A stretch of 52,306 nucleotides of DNA, taken from NCBI RefSeq assembly GCF_001580915.1, contig NZ_LHZQ01000204.1, forward strand, positions 1 through 52,306, in the 5' to 3' direction. Every line of letters starts with the position of its first letter. The stretch's first letter is position 1. Made by a program: the position numbers and the translations under genes. The notes under the pieces are model-generated. The model was not told the origin of the DNA. It worked only from the letters and a program-made list of their open reading frames with translations, and did not search any database. Positions 16,926 through 26,841 of the stretch are shown here, piece after piece. The stretch comes from Acetobacter tropicalis (GTDB taxonomy: Bacteria; Pseudomonadota; Alphaproteobacteria; Acetobacterales; Acetobacteraceae).

Positions 16926-19900
16926 ATGGGCATTGTTGGTCTCGCTCTCCGAAAGCCCTATACTTTTATCGTCGGCGCAGCGCTGATCCTGCTGCTTGGC
17001 ATTTCCGCCATTTTCAGAACGCCAACTGACATTTTCCCCAATATCGATATCCCGGTCGTGACCGTCGTCTGGTATTATGATGGCCTATCTGCACCGGAAA
17101 CCGAAAAACGCATTAGTACCTATACAGAATTTTCTCACAGCTTTTTCGTCAATAATCTGCGGACGATAGAAAGCCAGACCACACCCGGTCTTGTGCTTCA
17201 GAAGCTGTATTTCCAGCCGGGGGTGGATATCGGGGTTGCTCTCGGGCAGACCGTTGCCGCCACGCAATCCATCCGTGCCCAGCTGCCACCGGGCGTCCAG
17301 CCACCCATTATCATGCAGTACAGCGCCTCCAGCGTGGCTGTGCTCCAGCTTTCCCTGTCATCAGACAAACTGACAGAAAGCGAACTGTACGATTATGGCG
17401 TGTATCGTCTCCGGCAGCAGATGGCGCCTGTCCCCGGCACACTTCTGCCGCCACCGCATGGTGGCAAGATCCGCCAGATCATGGTCGATATTGACCCGAC
17501 CAAGTTGCAGGCGATGAAAATCAGCCCGCTGGATGTGTCCAATGCCATCAACGCCCAGAACCTGACACTTCCGGGCGGCACGGTGAAATTCGGACCGTCC
17601 CAATACAACATCCAGATGAACGGCATCCCGTATTTTTCAAAGCAGCTCAACAACATTCCACTGCGCAAGGACCCGAACACCGGCGCTATCATCCGCATCC
17701 GTGATGTGGCTCAGGTCCGTGATGGCTGGGAGGTGCAGCATAACGTGGTGCGCCGCGAAGGGCAGCGTTCGGTTCTTCTGCGGATCATGAAAGCCGGGAA
17801 TGCGTCCACGCTGGCGGTTGTGAACGCCATGCGGGACACGGTTCTGCCCATCTCACGCGCCGCAGCACCTCCGGGCATGAAGATTGACGAACTGTTCGAT
17901 CAGTCCCTGTTTGTGAAAGCCGCCATCAAAGGCGTGGCGTCTGAAGCCGTGATTGCCGGTTTGCTGACTGCCGCCATGATCCTCGCCTTTCTGGCAAGCT
18001 GGCGTTCCACGTTGATTGTGGCAGTCTCCATCCCACTCGCGATCCTGTCGTCGATAGCCATTCTCTCTGCTACGGGAGAAACCCTTAATCTCATGACATT
18101 GGGTGGCCTCGCACTGGCCGTGGGCATTCTGGTCGATGATGCCACGGTCACGATCGAGAACATCCACCGTTTGCATCATGACAGTGCAGACTTACGCAAG
18201 GCCGTTCTGGATGGCGCAGCAGGTATTGCCCTGCCGACACTGGTGTCCACGCTGGCGATTTCCTGCGTGTTCGTGTCTGTGGAATTCCTGACCGGACCAT
18301 CACGCTTCCTGTTCACACCTATGGCGCTGGCCGTTGTGTATGCGATGCTGGCCTCCTACGTCATTAGTCGGACTCTGGTACCGATTTTTGCGGCTCTTCT
18401 GCTGCGTTCCGAAGAGCAGGCCAAAAAGCGCCGTGAAGAGGCTGGGAAGCCCCCCACGATTTTTGAACGGTTCGGCGCGAAATTTGATGCCCGGTTTGAG
18501 CGTCTGCGAAATGGTTATGAAAAGACGCTGTCCGGCCTTCTTCATAGCTCATGGAAAGTTCCGGCTCTGGGCGGCATCTTTGTTCTGGGCGCGGTGCTTC
18601 TTGCAACGCAGGTGGGACAAGACTTCTTCCCGGTTATTGATGCTGGCGAGTTCAAGCTGCATGTCCGTGCGCCTGCGGGTACGCGAATTGAGACGACCGA
18701 ACGGATTTTCGATCAGGTGGAAGATACCATTCGCGAAGTTGTTCCCAAGGATGAGCGCGAGCTTGTGCTCGATGATATCGGCATCCCGTTTCGCTATTCC
18801 ATGCCCTTTGATGATGGCTCGACCATCGGCCCGAATGATGGGCAGATCATGGTGGCATTGAAGGAAAAGCACCGTCCGACAGCGCAGTATATCAGCCGTC
18901 TGCGCACGGTTCTGGCCAAGCGCTTCCCTGATGTCGTCTTCTATTTCCAGCCCGCCGACATGGTGACGCAGATCCTGAATTTTGGTCTGACATCCCAGAT
19001 TGATGTGCGGATTACGGGGTATGATCAGGCGAATAACCGCGCGGTTATGGGCAAGATCATGGAGGACATGCGCCATGTGCGCGGTCTGGTGGATGTGCAC
19101 CTGCATCAGCAGCTTGCAGCACCAGCCCTGAACGTATCGATCGACCGTGAACGGGCACAGGACCTCAATCTCGTTCTGAATGATGTCGCCCGTAGTGTCA
19201 TGGTTTCGCAGGCCTCCTCCAACACTGTCACACCGAACTTCTGGCCTGATCCGCAGATGGGAACGCTTTACCCGGTTGCCGTGCAGACGCCGCAATATCA
19301 GGTCAACACCGTTGATGATCTGGGCAAGCTGGTGGTGGCAGGGAATGCATCGCAGGCGGCCGCGATCCCGACCCTTTTGCGGAATGTGGCGACCATTGAA
19401 CGCACGGTAGCGCCTGACGTGATTTCACACAGCAATATCCAGCCGGTTCTGGATATCGACGCCAGCGCGGAAAATCGCGACCTCGGGAGTATTGCGCGGG
19501 ATATCGGGCGAATTGTCGCCCGCCACAAAGGCGACCTGAAACCCGGCAACAACATCGAAGTGGCAGGGCAGATTGACAGCATGAACACCTCGTTCACGCG
19601 CCTTGAAATCGGCCTGCTGGTGGCGGCCGTTGCGGTCTATCTGTTGATGGTCGTGAACTTCCAGTCCTTCATGGACCCGCTGGTTGTCATACTGGGTCTG
19701 CCCGGCGCCATGTGCGGCATTGTGCTCATGCTTTTCGTCACGGGAACGACCTTCTCCGTACCTTCACTCATGGGCGCGATCATGAGCGTGGGTGTGGCGA
19801 GCGCCAATTCCATCCTGCTTGTCACCTTCGCCAAGGAAAGCCGCGCCCATGGCATGACCGCCATGGAAGCCGCAATGGAAGCCGGACGTGAGCGCCTGAG

Positions 19901-20117
19901 GCCAATTTTGATGACGTCGCTTGCGATGGTGATCGGCATGCTGCCGATGTCGCTGGGCCTCGGAGACGGCGGCGAGCAGAACGCGCCTCTGGGCCGTGCC
20001 GTAATCGGTGGGCTGATGATTGGCACCTGCACCACGCTTTTTGTCGTCCCCTGGCTCTACAGCCGCCTGCGCCGTCGTGAATCCCGCCTACTTGAGGAAT
20101 ATGAGAATGTCGTCTGA
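16926..20117 (+). CDS. RND efflux pump, inner-membrane permease
   Basis: A 1063-residue RND transporter with the usual two halves, each with a large periplasmic loop. Helix 4 has the proton-relay Asp pair (GILVDDATVTIENI), and helix 11 keeps the Arg (RLRPILMTSLA). The helix-10 Lys of AcrB-like pumps is replaced by Ala in VGVASANSILLV, so this belongs to a branch with a different relay. I use ATG at 16926, where the protein proper begins; a GTG at 16890 adds 12 residues. It is first in an operon with its adaptor and outer-membrane channel. Drug, solvent or organic-acid export is likely; the substrate is unknown. Confidence 0.9.
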   Translation: MGIVGLALRKPYTFIVGAALILLLGISAIFRTPTDIFPNIDIPVVTVVWYYDGLSAPETEKRISTYTEFSHSFFVNNLRTIESQTTPGLVLQKLYFQPGVDIGVALGQTVAATQSIRAQLPPGVQPPIIMQYSASSVAVLQLSLSSDKLTESELYDYGVYRLRQQMAPVPGTLLPPPHGGKIRQIMVDIDPTKLQAMKISPLDVSNAINAQNLTLPGGTVKFGPSQYNIQMNGIPYFSKQLNNIPLRKDPNTGAIIRIRDVAQVRDGWEVQHNVVRREGQRSVLLRIMKAGNASTLAVVNAMRDTVLPISRAAAPPGMKIDELFDQSLFVKAAIKGVASEAVIAGLLTAAMILAFLASWRSTLIVAVSIPLAILSSIAILSATGETLNLMTLGGLALAVGILVDDATVTIENIHRLHHDSADLRKAVLDGAAGIALPTLVSTLAISCVFVSVEFLTGPSRFLFTPMALAVVYAMLASYVISRTLVPIFAALLLRSEEQAKKRREEAGKPPTIFERFGAKFDARFERLRNGYEKTLSGLLHSSWKVPALGGIFVLGAVLLATQVGQDFFPVIDAGEFKLHVRAPAGTRIETTERIFDQVEDTIREVVPKDERELVLDDIGIPFRYSMPFDDGSTIGPNDGQIMVALKEKHRPTAQYISRLRTVLAKRFPDVVFYFQPADMVTQILNFGLTSQIDVRITGYDQANNRAVMGKIMEDMRHVRGLVDVHLHQQLAAPALNVSIDRERAQDLNLVLNDVARSVMVSQASSNTVTPNFWPDPQMGTLYPVAVQTPQYQVNTVDDLGKLVVAGNASQAAAIPTLLRNVATIERTVAPDVISHSNIQPVLDIDASAENRDLGSIARDIGRIVARHKGDLKPGNNIEVAGQIDSMNTSFTRLEIGLLVAAVAVYLLMVVNFQSFMDPLVVILGLPGAMCGIVLMLFVTGTTFSVPSLMGAIMSVGVASANSILLVTFAKESRAHGMTAMEAAMEAGRERLRPILMTSLAMVIGMLPMSLGLGDGGEQNAPLGRAVIGGLMIGTCTTLFVVPWLYSRLRRRESRLLEEYENVV

Positions 20118-21285
20118 TCCTGTCATGTCCCATTCTGGCCACGAACGCAGGCGGCTTTCCACTGGTCTTGTTGCCGGACTGGGTGTTATCGTTGCAGTTG
20201 GTTATGGCGTTTATACCCATGTCGAACGCGCACACGCGGTCACGGCGACGGCCAGAGAACGGGACCAGCAGGTTCCGGATGTGCGGACCATGATCGCGCG
20301 TGCTTCGACACAACCTTTATCACTGGACCTGCCGGGCGAAACCGTGGGGATTGAGACAACACCCATCGGCGCACGCGCATCAGGCTATATCGACAAGCGG
20401 CTTGTCGATATCGGAACCCCAGTGCAGGCGGGACAGGTTCTGGCTATTATCCGAGCGCCGGAACTTGATCACCGCGTAGAGCAGGCGCAGGCGACACTGG
20501 CGCAGGCTCGTGCCAATCTAGCTCTGGCGCAGATTACCGCGAGGCGGTCCGGCGGACTTGTCGGTGGCGGGGCTGTCAGCAAGCAGAATTTTGATGTGGA
20601 CCGCCTGACACAAAATGCCCGACAGGCCGAACAGAAAGCCGCTGATGCCGTGCTGGCTGAAACAGCGCAACGTCGGGCCTATACGACGGTAACCGCCCCT
20701 TATGACGGCGTTGTCACCGTCAGGAATGTGGAGGCCGGGGATCTGGTCAGCGCTGATAATGCCACGTCACGTCCCCTGTTTGTGGTCACCCGCACCGACC
20801 GGTTACGCGTGCGTGTCCACGTTCCCCAGGATGCTGCTCTGACAGTCAAAGTGGGTGAGCCGGCCTCGATCGTAGTGCCGGAACGACCTGGTCAGACTTT
20901 CAAAGGCACAGTGACGCGAACAGGGCACGCGCTGGAACAGGGAAGCCGTATGCTGCCCGTCGAGATCGAAATTGATAACCACGATAATCGCCTGACAGCA
21001 GGGCTTTATGCGGAAATCCATTTTGATCTGCCACGGGCGGCGTCTGTCATCATGGTGCCCTCAGAAGCCCTCAATTATGAGGCTGATGGTCTGTCTGTTG
21101 AAACTGTCACGGCTGACAATAAAATCGCGGTTCACAAGGTCAAAATCGGCCGGGATTATGGAGATCATCTGGAAATTCTGGACGGGTTGCCCGATGGCAG
21201 TCAGCTTGTGGTGCATCCCCCGTCCGCTTTGCATGAAGGCAGTGTTGTCGCGCCGCAACTCGACAAGAGCCTGAAGGTGATCTGA
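20107..21285 (+). CDS. RND adaptor (periplasmic membrane fusion protein)
   Basis: A 392-residue HlyD/AcrA-like adaptor. It has an N-terminal membrane anchor (about residues 16-36), a split lipoyl domain (SGYIDKRLVDIGTPVQAGQVLA and PYDGVVTVRNVEAGDLV), an alanine-rich coiled-coil hairpin between them and a beta-barrel behind. There is no lipobox Cys, so it is membrane-anchored. The start ATG at 20107 lies inside the pump gene (11-base overlap), with GAGG at 20094-20097, indicating coupled translation. ATG at 20101 is too close to that site. Confidence 0.9.
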   Translation: MSSDPVMSHSGHERRRLSTGLVAGLGVIVAVGYGVYTHVERAHAVTATARERDQQVPDVRTMIARASTQPLSLDLPGETVGIETTPIGARASGYIDKRLVDIGTPVQAGQVLAIIRAPELDHRVEQAQATLAQARANLALAQITARRSGGLVGGGAVSKQNFDVDRLTQNARQAEQKAADAVLAETAQRRAYTTVTAPYDGVVTVRNVEAGDLVSADNATSRPLFVVTRTDRLRVRVHVPQDAALTVKVGEPASIVVPERPGQTFKGTVTRTGHALEQGSRMLPVEIEIDNHDNRLTAGLYAEIHFDLPRAASVIMVPSEALNYEADGLSVETVTADNKIAVHKVKIGRDYGDHLEILDGLPDGSQLVVHPPSALHEGSVVAPQLDKSLKVI

Positions 21286-21287
21286 GC

Positions 21288-22760
21288 GTGAGGGCTTCAT
21301 TCCTTCTTCACGGGATCGCGCTGACGGCTTTGCTCGGTGGTTGCACCATGATCCCGCATTATCACAGACCGGCTGCACCGGTGCCCACGGCATGGCCGTC
21401 CCGCGGCGAACGCCCTACGCAGGCTAAGGATGATACGGCGCTCATGCAGGACTGGCGCGATTTCTACCGCGATCCTGTCATGCAGAACCTCATCGCCACG
21501 GCTCTGGAGAACAACCGGGATCTGCGGATTGCGCAACAGCAGATGCTGGCTGCCAGTTCGCAATTCGACATTGAGAATGCAGCCCTGTTCCCGACTTTGA
21601 ACGGAATGGCGGGTGCCAATATCCAGAAAATGAACTCTCATATCTGGAGCCTCTCCCGCACGGACGAACCGATCTACATGCGGCAGTATGCAGTTGGTTT
21701 CGGCGTTTCCGCCTACGAGGTGGATCTTTGGGGCCGCATACGAAGTGCCTCAAGAGCTTCTTTTGACCGTTATATGGCTAGCGCGCTGAACCAGCAGGCC
21801 ATGAGGCTGAGTATTATTTCCAGTGTTGCGACGGCTATGCTGAACTGGGTGGCCAATACTCAGGCGCTGACCTTGACGCAGGCCGTTCTTGCCAACAGAC
21901 AGCGTACCTACGATCTGGTTAGGCAGACGGCGGACGTGGGCACCGGAACGCAACTCGATGTTGCGGAGGCTGAATCTACTCTGCATGATGTGGAAACGAA
22001 TGTTGAAATCTACACCCGTCAGAAAGCCGAAGCGTTTAACCAGTTGACCCTGCTTGTCGGGATGCCGTTGTCCGAGGCGATTATGCAGTCACTCAACATG
22101 AAAGCATCTCTTGAAGCGGTCAGTGCTTTTCCCGAGGTTCCCGAAGGTCTGCCTTCGGAGATGATCGCGCGTCGACCAGATATTCGCGCAGCAGAAGCGG
22201 ATCTGCGCGCCGCTAACGATGATATTGGTGCGGCCCGGGCCGAATTCTTCCCTAAAATCCAGATCACTGCCGCCAATGGCACGGCAAGCAACAACATTAC
22301 CCGCCTCTTCCAAAGCGGCATGGGCGCATGGAATGTGGCGCCTCAAATCACATTACCTTTGTTTGATGCGGGCCGCCTGACCGCCCAGCTCAAGCAGGCC
22401 CATAGCCGCAAAAGCGAGGAAGTGGCGCGATACGAAAAAACAGTTCAGCAGGGATTCCGGGAAGTTGCGGATGCTCTGATCGGACGTGAAACATATGAGC
22501 GACAGACGAGCGCGCAGCAGAAAGCCGTTGCAGCCAATCAGCGGCAATATGCTCTGGCGTTGCAGCGCTATATGGCGGGGTATGATCCGTATCTGGAGAC
22601 TCTCGTGGCACAGCGGGCACTTTATACAGCGCAATTGAGCGCGATTACGACGCAGCTTCAGACGCTCTCTAACAGTGTCACCTTATACAAGGTGCTGGGG
22701 GGAGGTTGGAATGATACCCCACCCAAGCGTAAGTCATCTTTCAAGGAACATATTTTGTAA
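21288..22760 (+). CDS. RND outer-membrane channel lipoprotein (NodT family)
   Basis: A 490-residue TolC-like outer-membrane factor. The signal ends in the lipobox LLGGC (Cys at residue 19), so it is a lipoprotein as in OprM/NodT. Two repeats of the OEP domain follow, with MIARRPDIRAAEADLRAAN as the typical family motif. GTG at 21288 is 2 bases after the adaptor stop codon and follows AAGGTGA (21273-21279). It completes a three-gene efflux system spanning both membranes. The long C-terminal tail after TLSNSVTLYKVLGGGW is normal. Confidence 0.92.
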   Translation: MRASFLLHGIALTALLGGCTMIPHYHRPAAPVPTAWPSRGERPTQAKDDTALMQDWRDFYRDPVMQNLIATALENNRDLRIAQQQMLAASSQFDIENAALFPTLNGMAGANIQKMNSHIWSLSRTDEPIYMRQYAVGFGVSAYEVDLWGRIRSASRASFDRYMASALNQQAMRLSIISSVATAMLNWVANTQALTLTQAVLANRQRTYDLVRQTADVGTGTQLDVAEAESTLHDVETNVEIYTRQKAEAFNQLTLLVGMPLSEAIMQSLNMKASLEAVSAFPEVPEGLPSEMIARRPDIRAAEADLRAANDDIGAARAEFFPKIQITAANGTASNNITRLFQSGMGAWNVAPQITLPLFDAGRLTAQLKQAHSRKSEEVARYEKTVQQGFREVADALIGRETYERQTSAQQKAVAANQRQYALALQRYMAGYDPYLETLVAQRALYTAQLSAITTQLQTLSNSVTLYKVLGGGWNDTPPKRKSSFKEHIL

Positions 22761-22820
22761 AAATTCGAGAGCAATACTGTTCCGCATAGCGATACTATTA
22801 CGAAAAATCCTTTCGTATGA

Positions 22821-23425
22821 GTGAGCATCTTTCTCGCAACGGTCGAGGCTGGAGGTTTCGCCCCAGCCGCTGAATGTTTGGGACTCTCGCGCTCCGCCGT
22901 GGCGAAAATAATTGGTCGCATTGAGCATCTACTGGGCGTAAAATTGTTCAATCGAACGGCCCATCGCAACAGTTTGACGGAAGAGAGGCATTTACTACGA
23001 ACGGTGTGTTCGTGCCCTTGAAGAACTTCGAGCTGGTGAATCTATGCTGGAGTTCGGAGGCTTTAATGTCAAATGTAGATTGAAAGTTCCAATGTCGGCG
23101 TCGTTCGGTAGGCATTGTGTGGCGCCATTACTGCTCGATTTGGCAGAGAAATATCAAAACCTGAATTTGGATCTTCGTTTCTCCGATACATACCATGATT
23201 TTGTTGCCCAACGATATGACCTGGCTATTCATAGCGGCTCAGTTTAGGAGGCCGATAATTTTCTAAATGTACGTAAATTTTCTGCTCATAGATAGGTACT
23301 ATGCTGCGCGCCTTCTTACGTTGTTCGATGTCGTCAACTTCATGATATTGAAGACACTCAACACCATGAGGCTTTGGTTTATGTAAGAAATGAACAGCCT
23401 GATTTATGGAAATGTCGTGACGCTC
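22821..23425 (+). pseudogene. Decayed LysR-family regulator
   Basis: A broken relative of the LysR gene at 7222-8082. The helix-turn-helix (VEAGGFAPAAECLGLSRSAVAK) is followed by a frameshift near 22985, where the next frame continues with IYYERCVRALEEL and then FGRHCVAPLLLDLAEKYQNL. A further frame change and stop codons follow near 23240-23310, after which SYVVRCRQLHDIE and HHEALVYVRNEQPDLW still align with the paralogue. The remainder is missing because transposase sequence begins near 23400. The reading frame is beyond repair. It starts about 60 bases after the efflux operon and may once have controlled it or a neighbour. Confidence 0.85.
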
Positions 23426-23970
23426 TACAACCGTTGGAAGCGTTGGGGCGACATGGGCATTTTCATGCGGATGATGGATGGCCTGTCTGCCGCGAAGGCT
23501 GAGCCTCAGACTATTATGATTGATGCGACCTATCTCAGGGCACACCGCACGGCTTCAAGCCTGCGGTTAAAAAAGGGGATCCAGGCCGCCTGATCGGACG
23601 CACTAAAGGGGGCATGAACACCAAGCTGCATGCGGTCACCGATCAGAACGGACGACCGCTGAGCTTCTTTATGACAGCCGGACAGATCAGTGATTACACC
23701 GGAGCCTCTGCTCTGCTGGACAGCCTTCCCATGCCACAGTGGTTGCTGGCGGATCGGGGTGATGATGCTGACTGGTTCCGGGATGCCCTGGAGGAAAAAG
23801 GGATCAGGCCCAGCATTCCGGGAAGAAGATCCCGCGGAAAACCAGTCAAACAGGACAAGCGAAAATACAAAAGACGCAACCGTATCGAAATCATGTTTGA
23901 CCGCCTCAAGGACTGGCGTCGGGTCGCAACACGCTCTGATAGGTGCCCGACCGTCATCTTCTGGCTATGA
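23395..23970 (+). mobile_element. IS5-family insertion sequence remnant (transposase in two frames)
   Basis: Transposase sequence of the IS5 family (IS427-like). The first part (to 23592) contains DATYLRAHRTASS with the first catalytic Asp; the second (from about 23575) has GRTKGGMNTKLHAVTD, LLADRGDDADWF and RIEIMFDRLKDWRR with the second Asp and the Glu. The two frames join by a -1 shift at A AAA AAG (about 23571-23577), the classic slippery heptamer, giving KKGDPGRLIG. The element lacks its N-terminal third, and about ten residues are deleted before the final TVIFWL, so it is inactive. The left terminal repeat is lost within the LysR pseudogene. Confidence 0.85.
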
Positions 23971-24095
23971 GGCCTGAGCCTAAGGTAGTTCAGTCATTTT
24001 AATTATGAGAACATATTCTCTTTAATTACAAACATGATTTTTAATTAATATATATTATAATATTATTTGATTATGAAAAGGTTTTTGTTGATCCT

Positions 24096-26471
24096 CTACT
24101 TATAGCTAGATGACGGTTTCCAGTGATTCAGGAGTAAGGCATTGGTCACCACTGACACAGAGCTCATAGCCATCGCAGCGCCTGCGATAATGGGGTTGAG
24201 CAGACCGAATGCAGCGAGAGGGACCCCCAAGGTGTTATAGACAAAAGCGAAGAAAAGATTTTGCCTGACTTTGGCAAGTGTTGCCTGTGAGAGTGAGAGT
24301 GCATCCAGCACTCCAGCCAGATTATTTCTCATCAAGACAATGTCTGCTGTATCTCGTGCAATATCTGCTCCCGTTCCAATTGCAAAACTGACATCGGCGG
24401 CGGCAAGGGCAGGTGCATCATTGATGCCGTCTCCTACCATGCCGACACAGTGCCCGGATGCGTGAAATTTCTTTACAGCATCGGCTTTTCCCTCAGGCAG
24501 GACTGCAGCCATATAGTTCTCTATGCCGGCCTGCTGAGCGACCACCCGCGCTGTACGCTCATTATCACCTGTCAGCATAACAACTGTTATCCCAGCTTTT
24601 TTCAGGGCTTTAACGGTAGAAACGGCATCGGGACGAAGATGATCAGATAGAGCGATAAACCCGAGAAACTGCTCACCTTTTCCCACGCCAACAACAGTTT
24701 TTCCTTCCTCTTCCAGATTGGAGATAAGCGTATCATTTTCTATAAAACCATTCTTTTTCAGGAAATTTGGAGATCCAAGATAAGCGGAAAAACCATCCAC
24801 CTGACCGATAACCCCCATGCCAGGAATGGCGTTTACACTCTTTGCAAGGGGAGCTTTTATTCCTTTTGAGTCCGCATATTCCACAATGGCACGAGCAAGA
24901 GGATGTTCAGAGCCTGCTTCTAGTGCAGACGCTACAGAAAGGAGGTCTTCCTGTCTGACGCCCGCTGCCGAAATGACATCACTGACTGTCGGTTTCCCTT
25001 GTGTCAGAGTTCCTGTCTTATCAACAATCAGAGTGGTCAGTTTTTGTGCCTGTTCAAGAGCATCTGCATTTCGGAAGAGAATGCCTGCCCGCGCTCCCAG
25101 TCCTGTACCTACCATAATGGCTGTGGGGGTTGCCAAGCCTAGGGAGCAGGGACACGCAATGACAAGAACAGATACAGTCGATATCAAACTCCATGTTATA
25201 TTGCCTGTAATGCCCCACCCAATCAGAAACGTTATGGCTGCAATAACAATAATCGCAGGCACAAAAATTCCAGATACCTTGTCAGCCAGCCGTTGAACAC
25301 TTGCTTTTGAGCCCTGCGCCTGCTCAACCATTTTGACTATATGCGCGAGCGCCGTATTGGTTCCAACCCCGGTAGTTTTCACGCGTAACATGCCGTTGGC
25401 GTTCATGGTTCCACCAAAAACCTGATCTGTTTTCTGCTTTAAAACAGGAACGCTCTCACCTGTCAGCATGGCTTCATTGACATCAGAAGCGCCTTCAAGA
25501 ACTATTCCGTCAACAGGGACAGTTTCACCAGGCCGCACAATAAAAATATCGCCAATGGAGACATCCGCTACAGGACGATCAGATATACCTCCATTGCTTT
25601 CTATATGAGCAATCTGAGGTTGAAGTTGCAGCAGGCTTTCCAATCCTGCTCCTGTTTGACGTCTGGCGCGCATCTCCATTAACTTGCCAAGAGAAATCAG
25701 GGTGATGATGGAAACGCTGGTTTCAAAATAAAGGGGCAGGTCTAGTTTGAGTAATACGACAGCCAGGCTGAAAAAATAGGCGATGCTGGTTCCTAAAACG
25801 ACCAGAACATCCATATTGGCCGCGCCACCACGGAGCGCGTTCCATGCCTGTCTGTAAAACCGTCCACCGCAGAAAAACTGTACTGGGGTCGCTAACACCA
25901 GTTGTAACCACCCCGGCATCATCCCAATGTGACTGAAAAACATTGTGATCATTTGAACAAAGAAGGGGATGGAAAAAGCTGCGGTCAAAAGGAAATGATT
26001 ACGTTCCTTAAGCCATGCTTCTTCGCGCTGTGCACGCAGGCTTTCTGGCTTTTCTTCTTGGAAAGGAAAGGAGCCATAACCGGCTTTCTCAATGGCAGCC
26101 ACAAAATTTTCTGGGGTGGCAACGCCTGGTACAAAGTGGATAAGGGCCTGCTCTGTTGCGAAGTTAACAGTTGCCTGTGTGGCGGGGAGTCTGTTGAGAA
26201 TTTTTTCGATACGAGTGGCGCAGGCCGAGCAGGTCATGCCTGTTAGAGACAAGGTCAGGCTTTGTTGCTCGACTGTGAAGCCTGCCTTGCGGATAGCATC
26301 AATAATCGTGTTGAGGGGGGGGGCGGAGGCATCAAGCTGGAGCTGAACTTTTTCGGAGGCAAGATTGACGGTCGCCTCTACTCCTTTAAGGCGATTAAGA
26401 ATTTTTTCGATACGGGCAGCGCAGGCGGCGCATGTCATGCCTCCAACGGAAAAACTGACGGCGTTTGACAT
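24096..26471 (-). CDS. copA: Copper-exporting P1B-type ATPase
   Basis: A 791-residue Cu(I) ATPase. Two N-terminal heavy-metal domains each carry GMTCxxC (Cys14/Cys17, and a second near residue 85). The ion-binding helix has ACPCSLGLATPTA, the phosphorylation site is DKTGTLTQGKP, and TGES and GDGINDAPAL are present. It pumps Cu(I) from the cytosol to the periplasm, where the multicopper oxidase of the same island works. Start ATG at 26471 with a strong GAGGAG site. Its promoter contains a candidate CsoR operator. A run of nine C on the coding strand falls between the two metal domains, in frame here. Confidence 0.95.
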   Translation of the reverse strand: MSNAVSFSVGGMTCAACAARIEKILNRLKGVEATVNLASEKVQLQLDASAPPLNTIIDAIRKAGFTVEQQSLTLSLTGMTCSACATRIEKILNRLPATQATVNFATEQALIHFVPGVATPENFVAAIEKAGYGSFPFQEEKPESLRAQREEAWLKERNHFLLTAAFSIPFFVQMITMFFSHIGMMPGWLQLVLATPVQFFCGGRFYRQAWNALRGGAANMDVLVVLGTSIAYFFSLAVVLLKLDLPLYFETSVSIITLISLGKLMEMRARRQTGAGLESLLQLQPQIAHIESNGGISDRPVADVSIGDIFIVRPGETVPVDGIVLEGASDVNEAMLTGESVPVLKQKTDQVFGGTMNANGMLRVKTTGVGTNTALAHIVKMVEQAQGSKASVQRLADKVSGIFVPAIIVIAAITFLIGWGITGNITWSLISTVSVLVIACPCSLGLATPTAIMVGTGLGARAGILFRNADALEQAQKLTTLIVDKTGTLTQGKPTVSDVISAAGVRQEDLLSVASALEAGSEHPLARAIVEYADSKGIKAPLAKSVNAIPGMGVIGQVDGFSAYLGSPNFLKKNGFIENDTLISNLEEEGKTVVGVGKGEQFLGFIALSDHLRPDAVSTVKALKKAGITVVMLTGDNERTARVVAQQAGIENYMAAVLPEGKADAVKKFHASGHCVGMVGDGINDAPALAAADVSFAIGTGADIARDTADIVLMRNNLAGVLDALSLSQATLAKVRQNLFFAFVYNTLGVPLAAFGLLNPIIAGAAMAMSSVSVVTNALLLNHWKPSSSYK
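26315..26323. repeat. G9 homopolymer within copA
   Basis: Nine G on the plus strand (C on the coding strand) encode the Ala-Pro-Pro part of the first heavy-metal domain. Slippage by one base would truncate the ATPase after about 55 codons. Confidence 0.8.
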
Positions 26472-26841
26472 GTTTATCGCTCCTCAAGAACGTCTTGCTT
26501 GATTATACCCCATACCGGTATTTTCAACATATCATAGTTGGTCTGTTTGGCGAGAGAAGAGTCTCCGCATCTTCCAACGTCTTATTCTTGAAGCAGAAGG
26601 GGGAGCGGACAGTTTCCTTCAGAAACATCTTGGCGGATGTGAAAAGGGTGTGAGGAGAATGGACATGCAGGCTCTAGTAACTCTATGAGGAGGTCTGAAA
26701 GGCAAATGATCTAAACTTCCGTTTTCTTGGATATCTGATCTATGCCGTAAATTAAGTGTGGGTGTGTATTAAGCACAGAGATATTCTGATAAATCAGATA
26801 GAGGAATCTGATACACATACCGGGCAACTGACGGGAAAACC
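26472..26841. other. copA-csoR divergent intergenic region
   Basis: The left end carries the copA promoter and operator. From about 26548 to 26688 one plus-strand frame is open (LRIFQRLILEAEGGADSF and onward to TGA) and looks weakly protein-like, possibly the tail of a lost gene; I do not recognise it. The right part is A/T-rich and should carry the csoR promoter. Confidence 0.4.
26502..26521 (-). promoter_or_regulatory. copA promoter with candidate CsoR operator
   Basis: On the minus strand a perfect -10 TATAAT (26502-26507) lies about 35 bases before the copA start. It overlaps ATACCCCATACCGGTAT (26505-26521, plus-strand reading), which has the ATACCC..GG.AT form of CsoR operators. A similar 17-mer lies before the pco-like operon. 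No good -35 is seen at standard spacing. Confidence 0.55.

Noticed and set aside
26548-26688. Protein-like frame in the copA-csoR gap
   Set aside because: No start codon with a binding site and no recognised family; noted only as a possible remnant.
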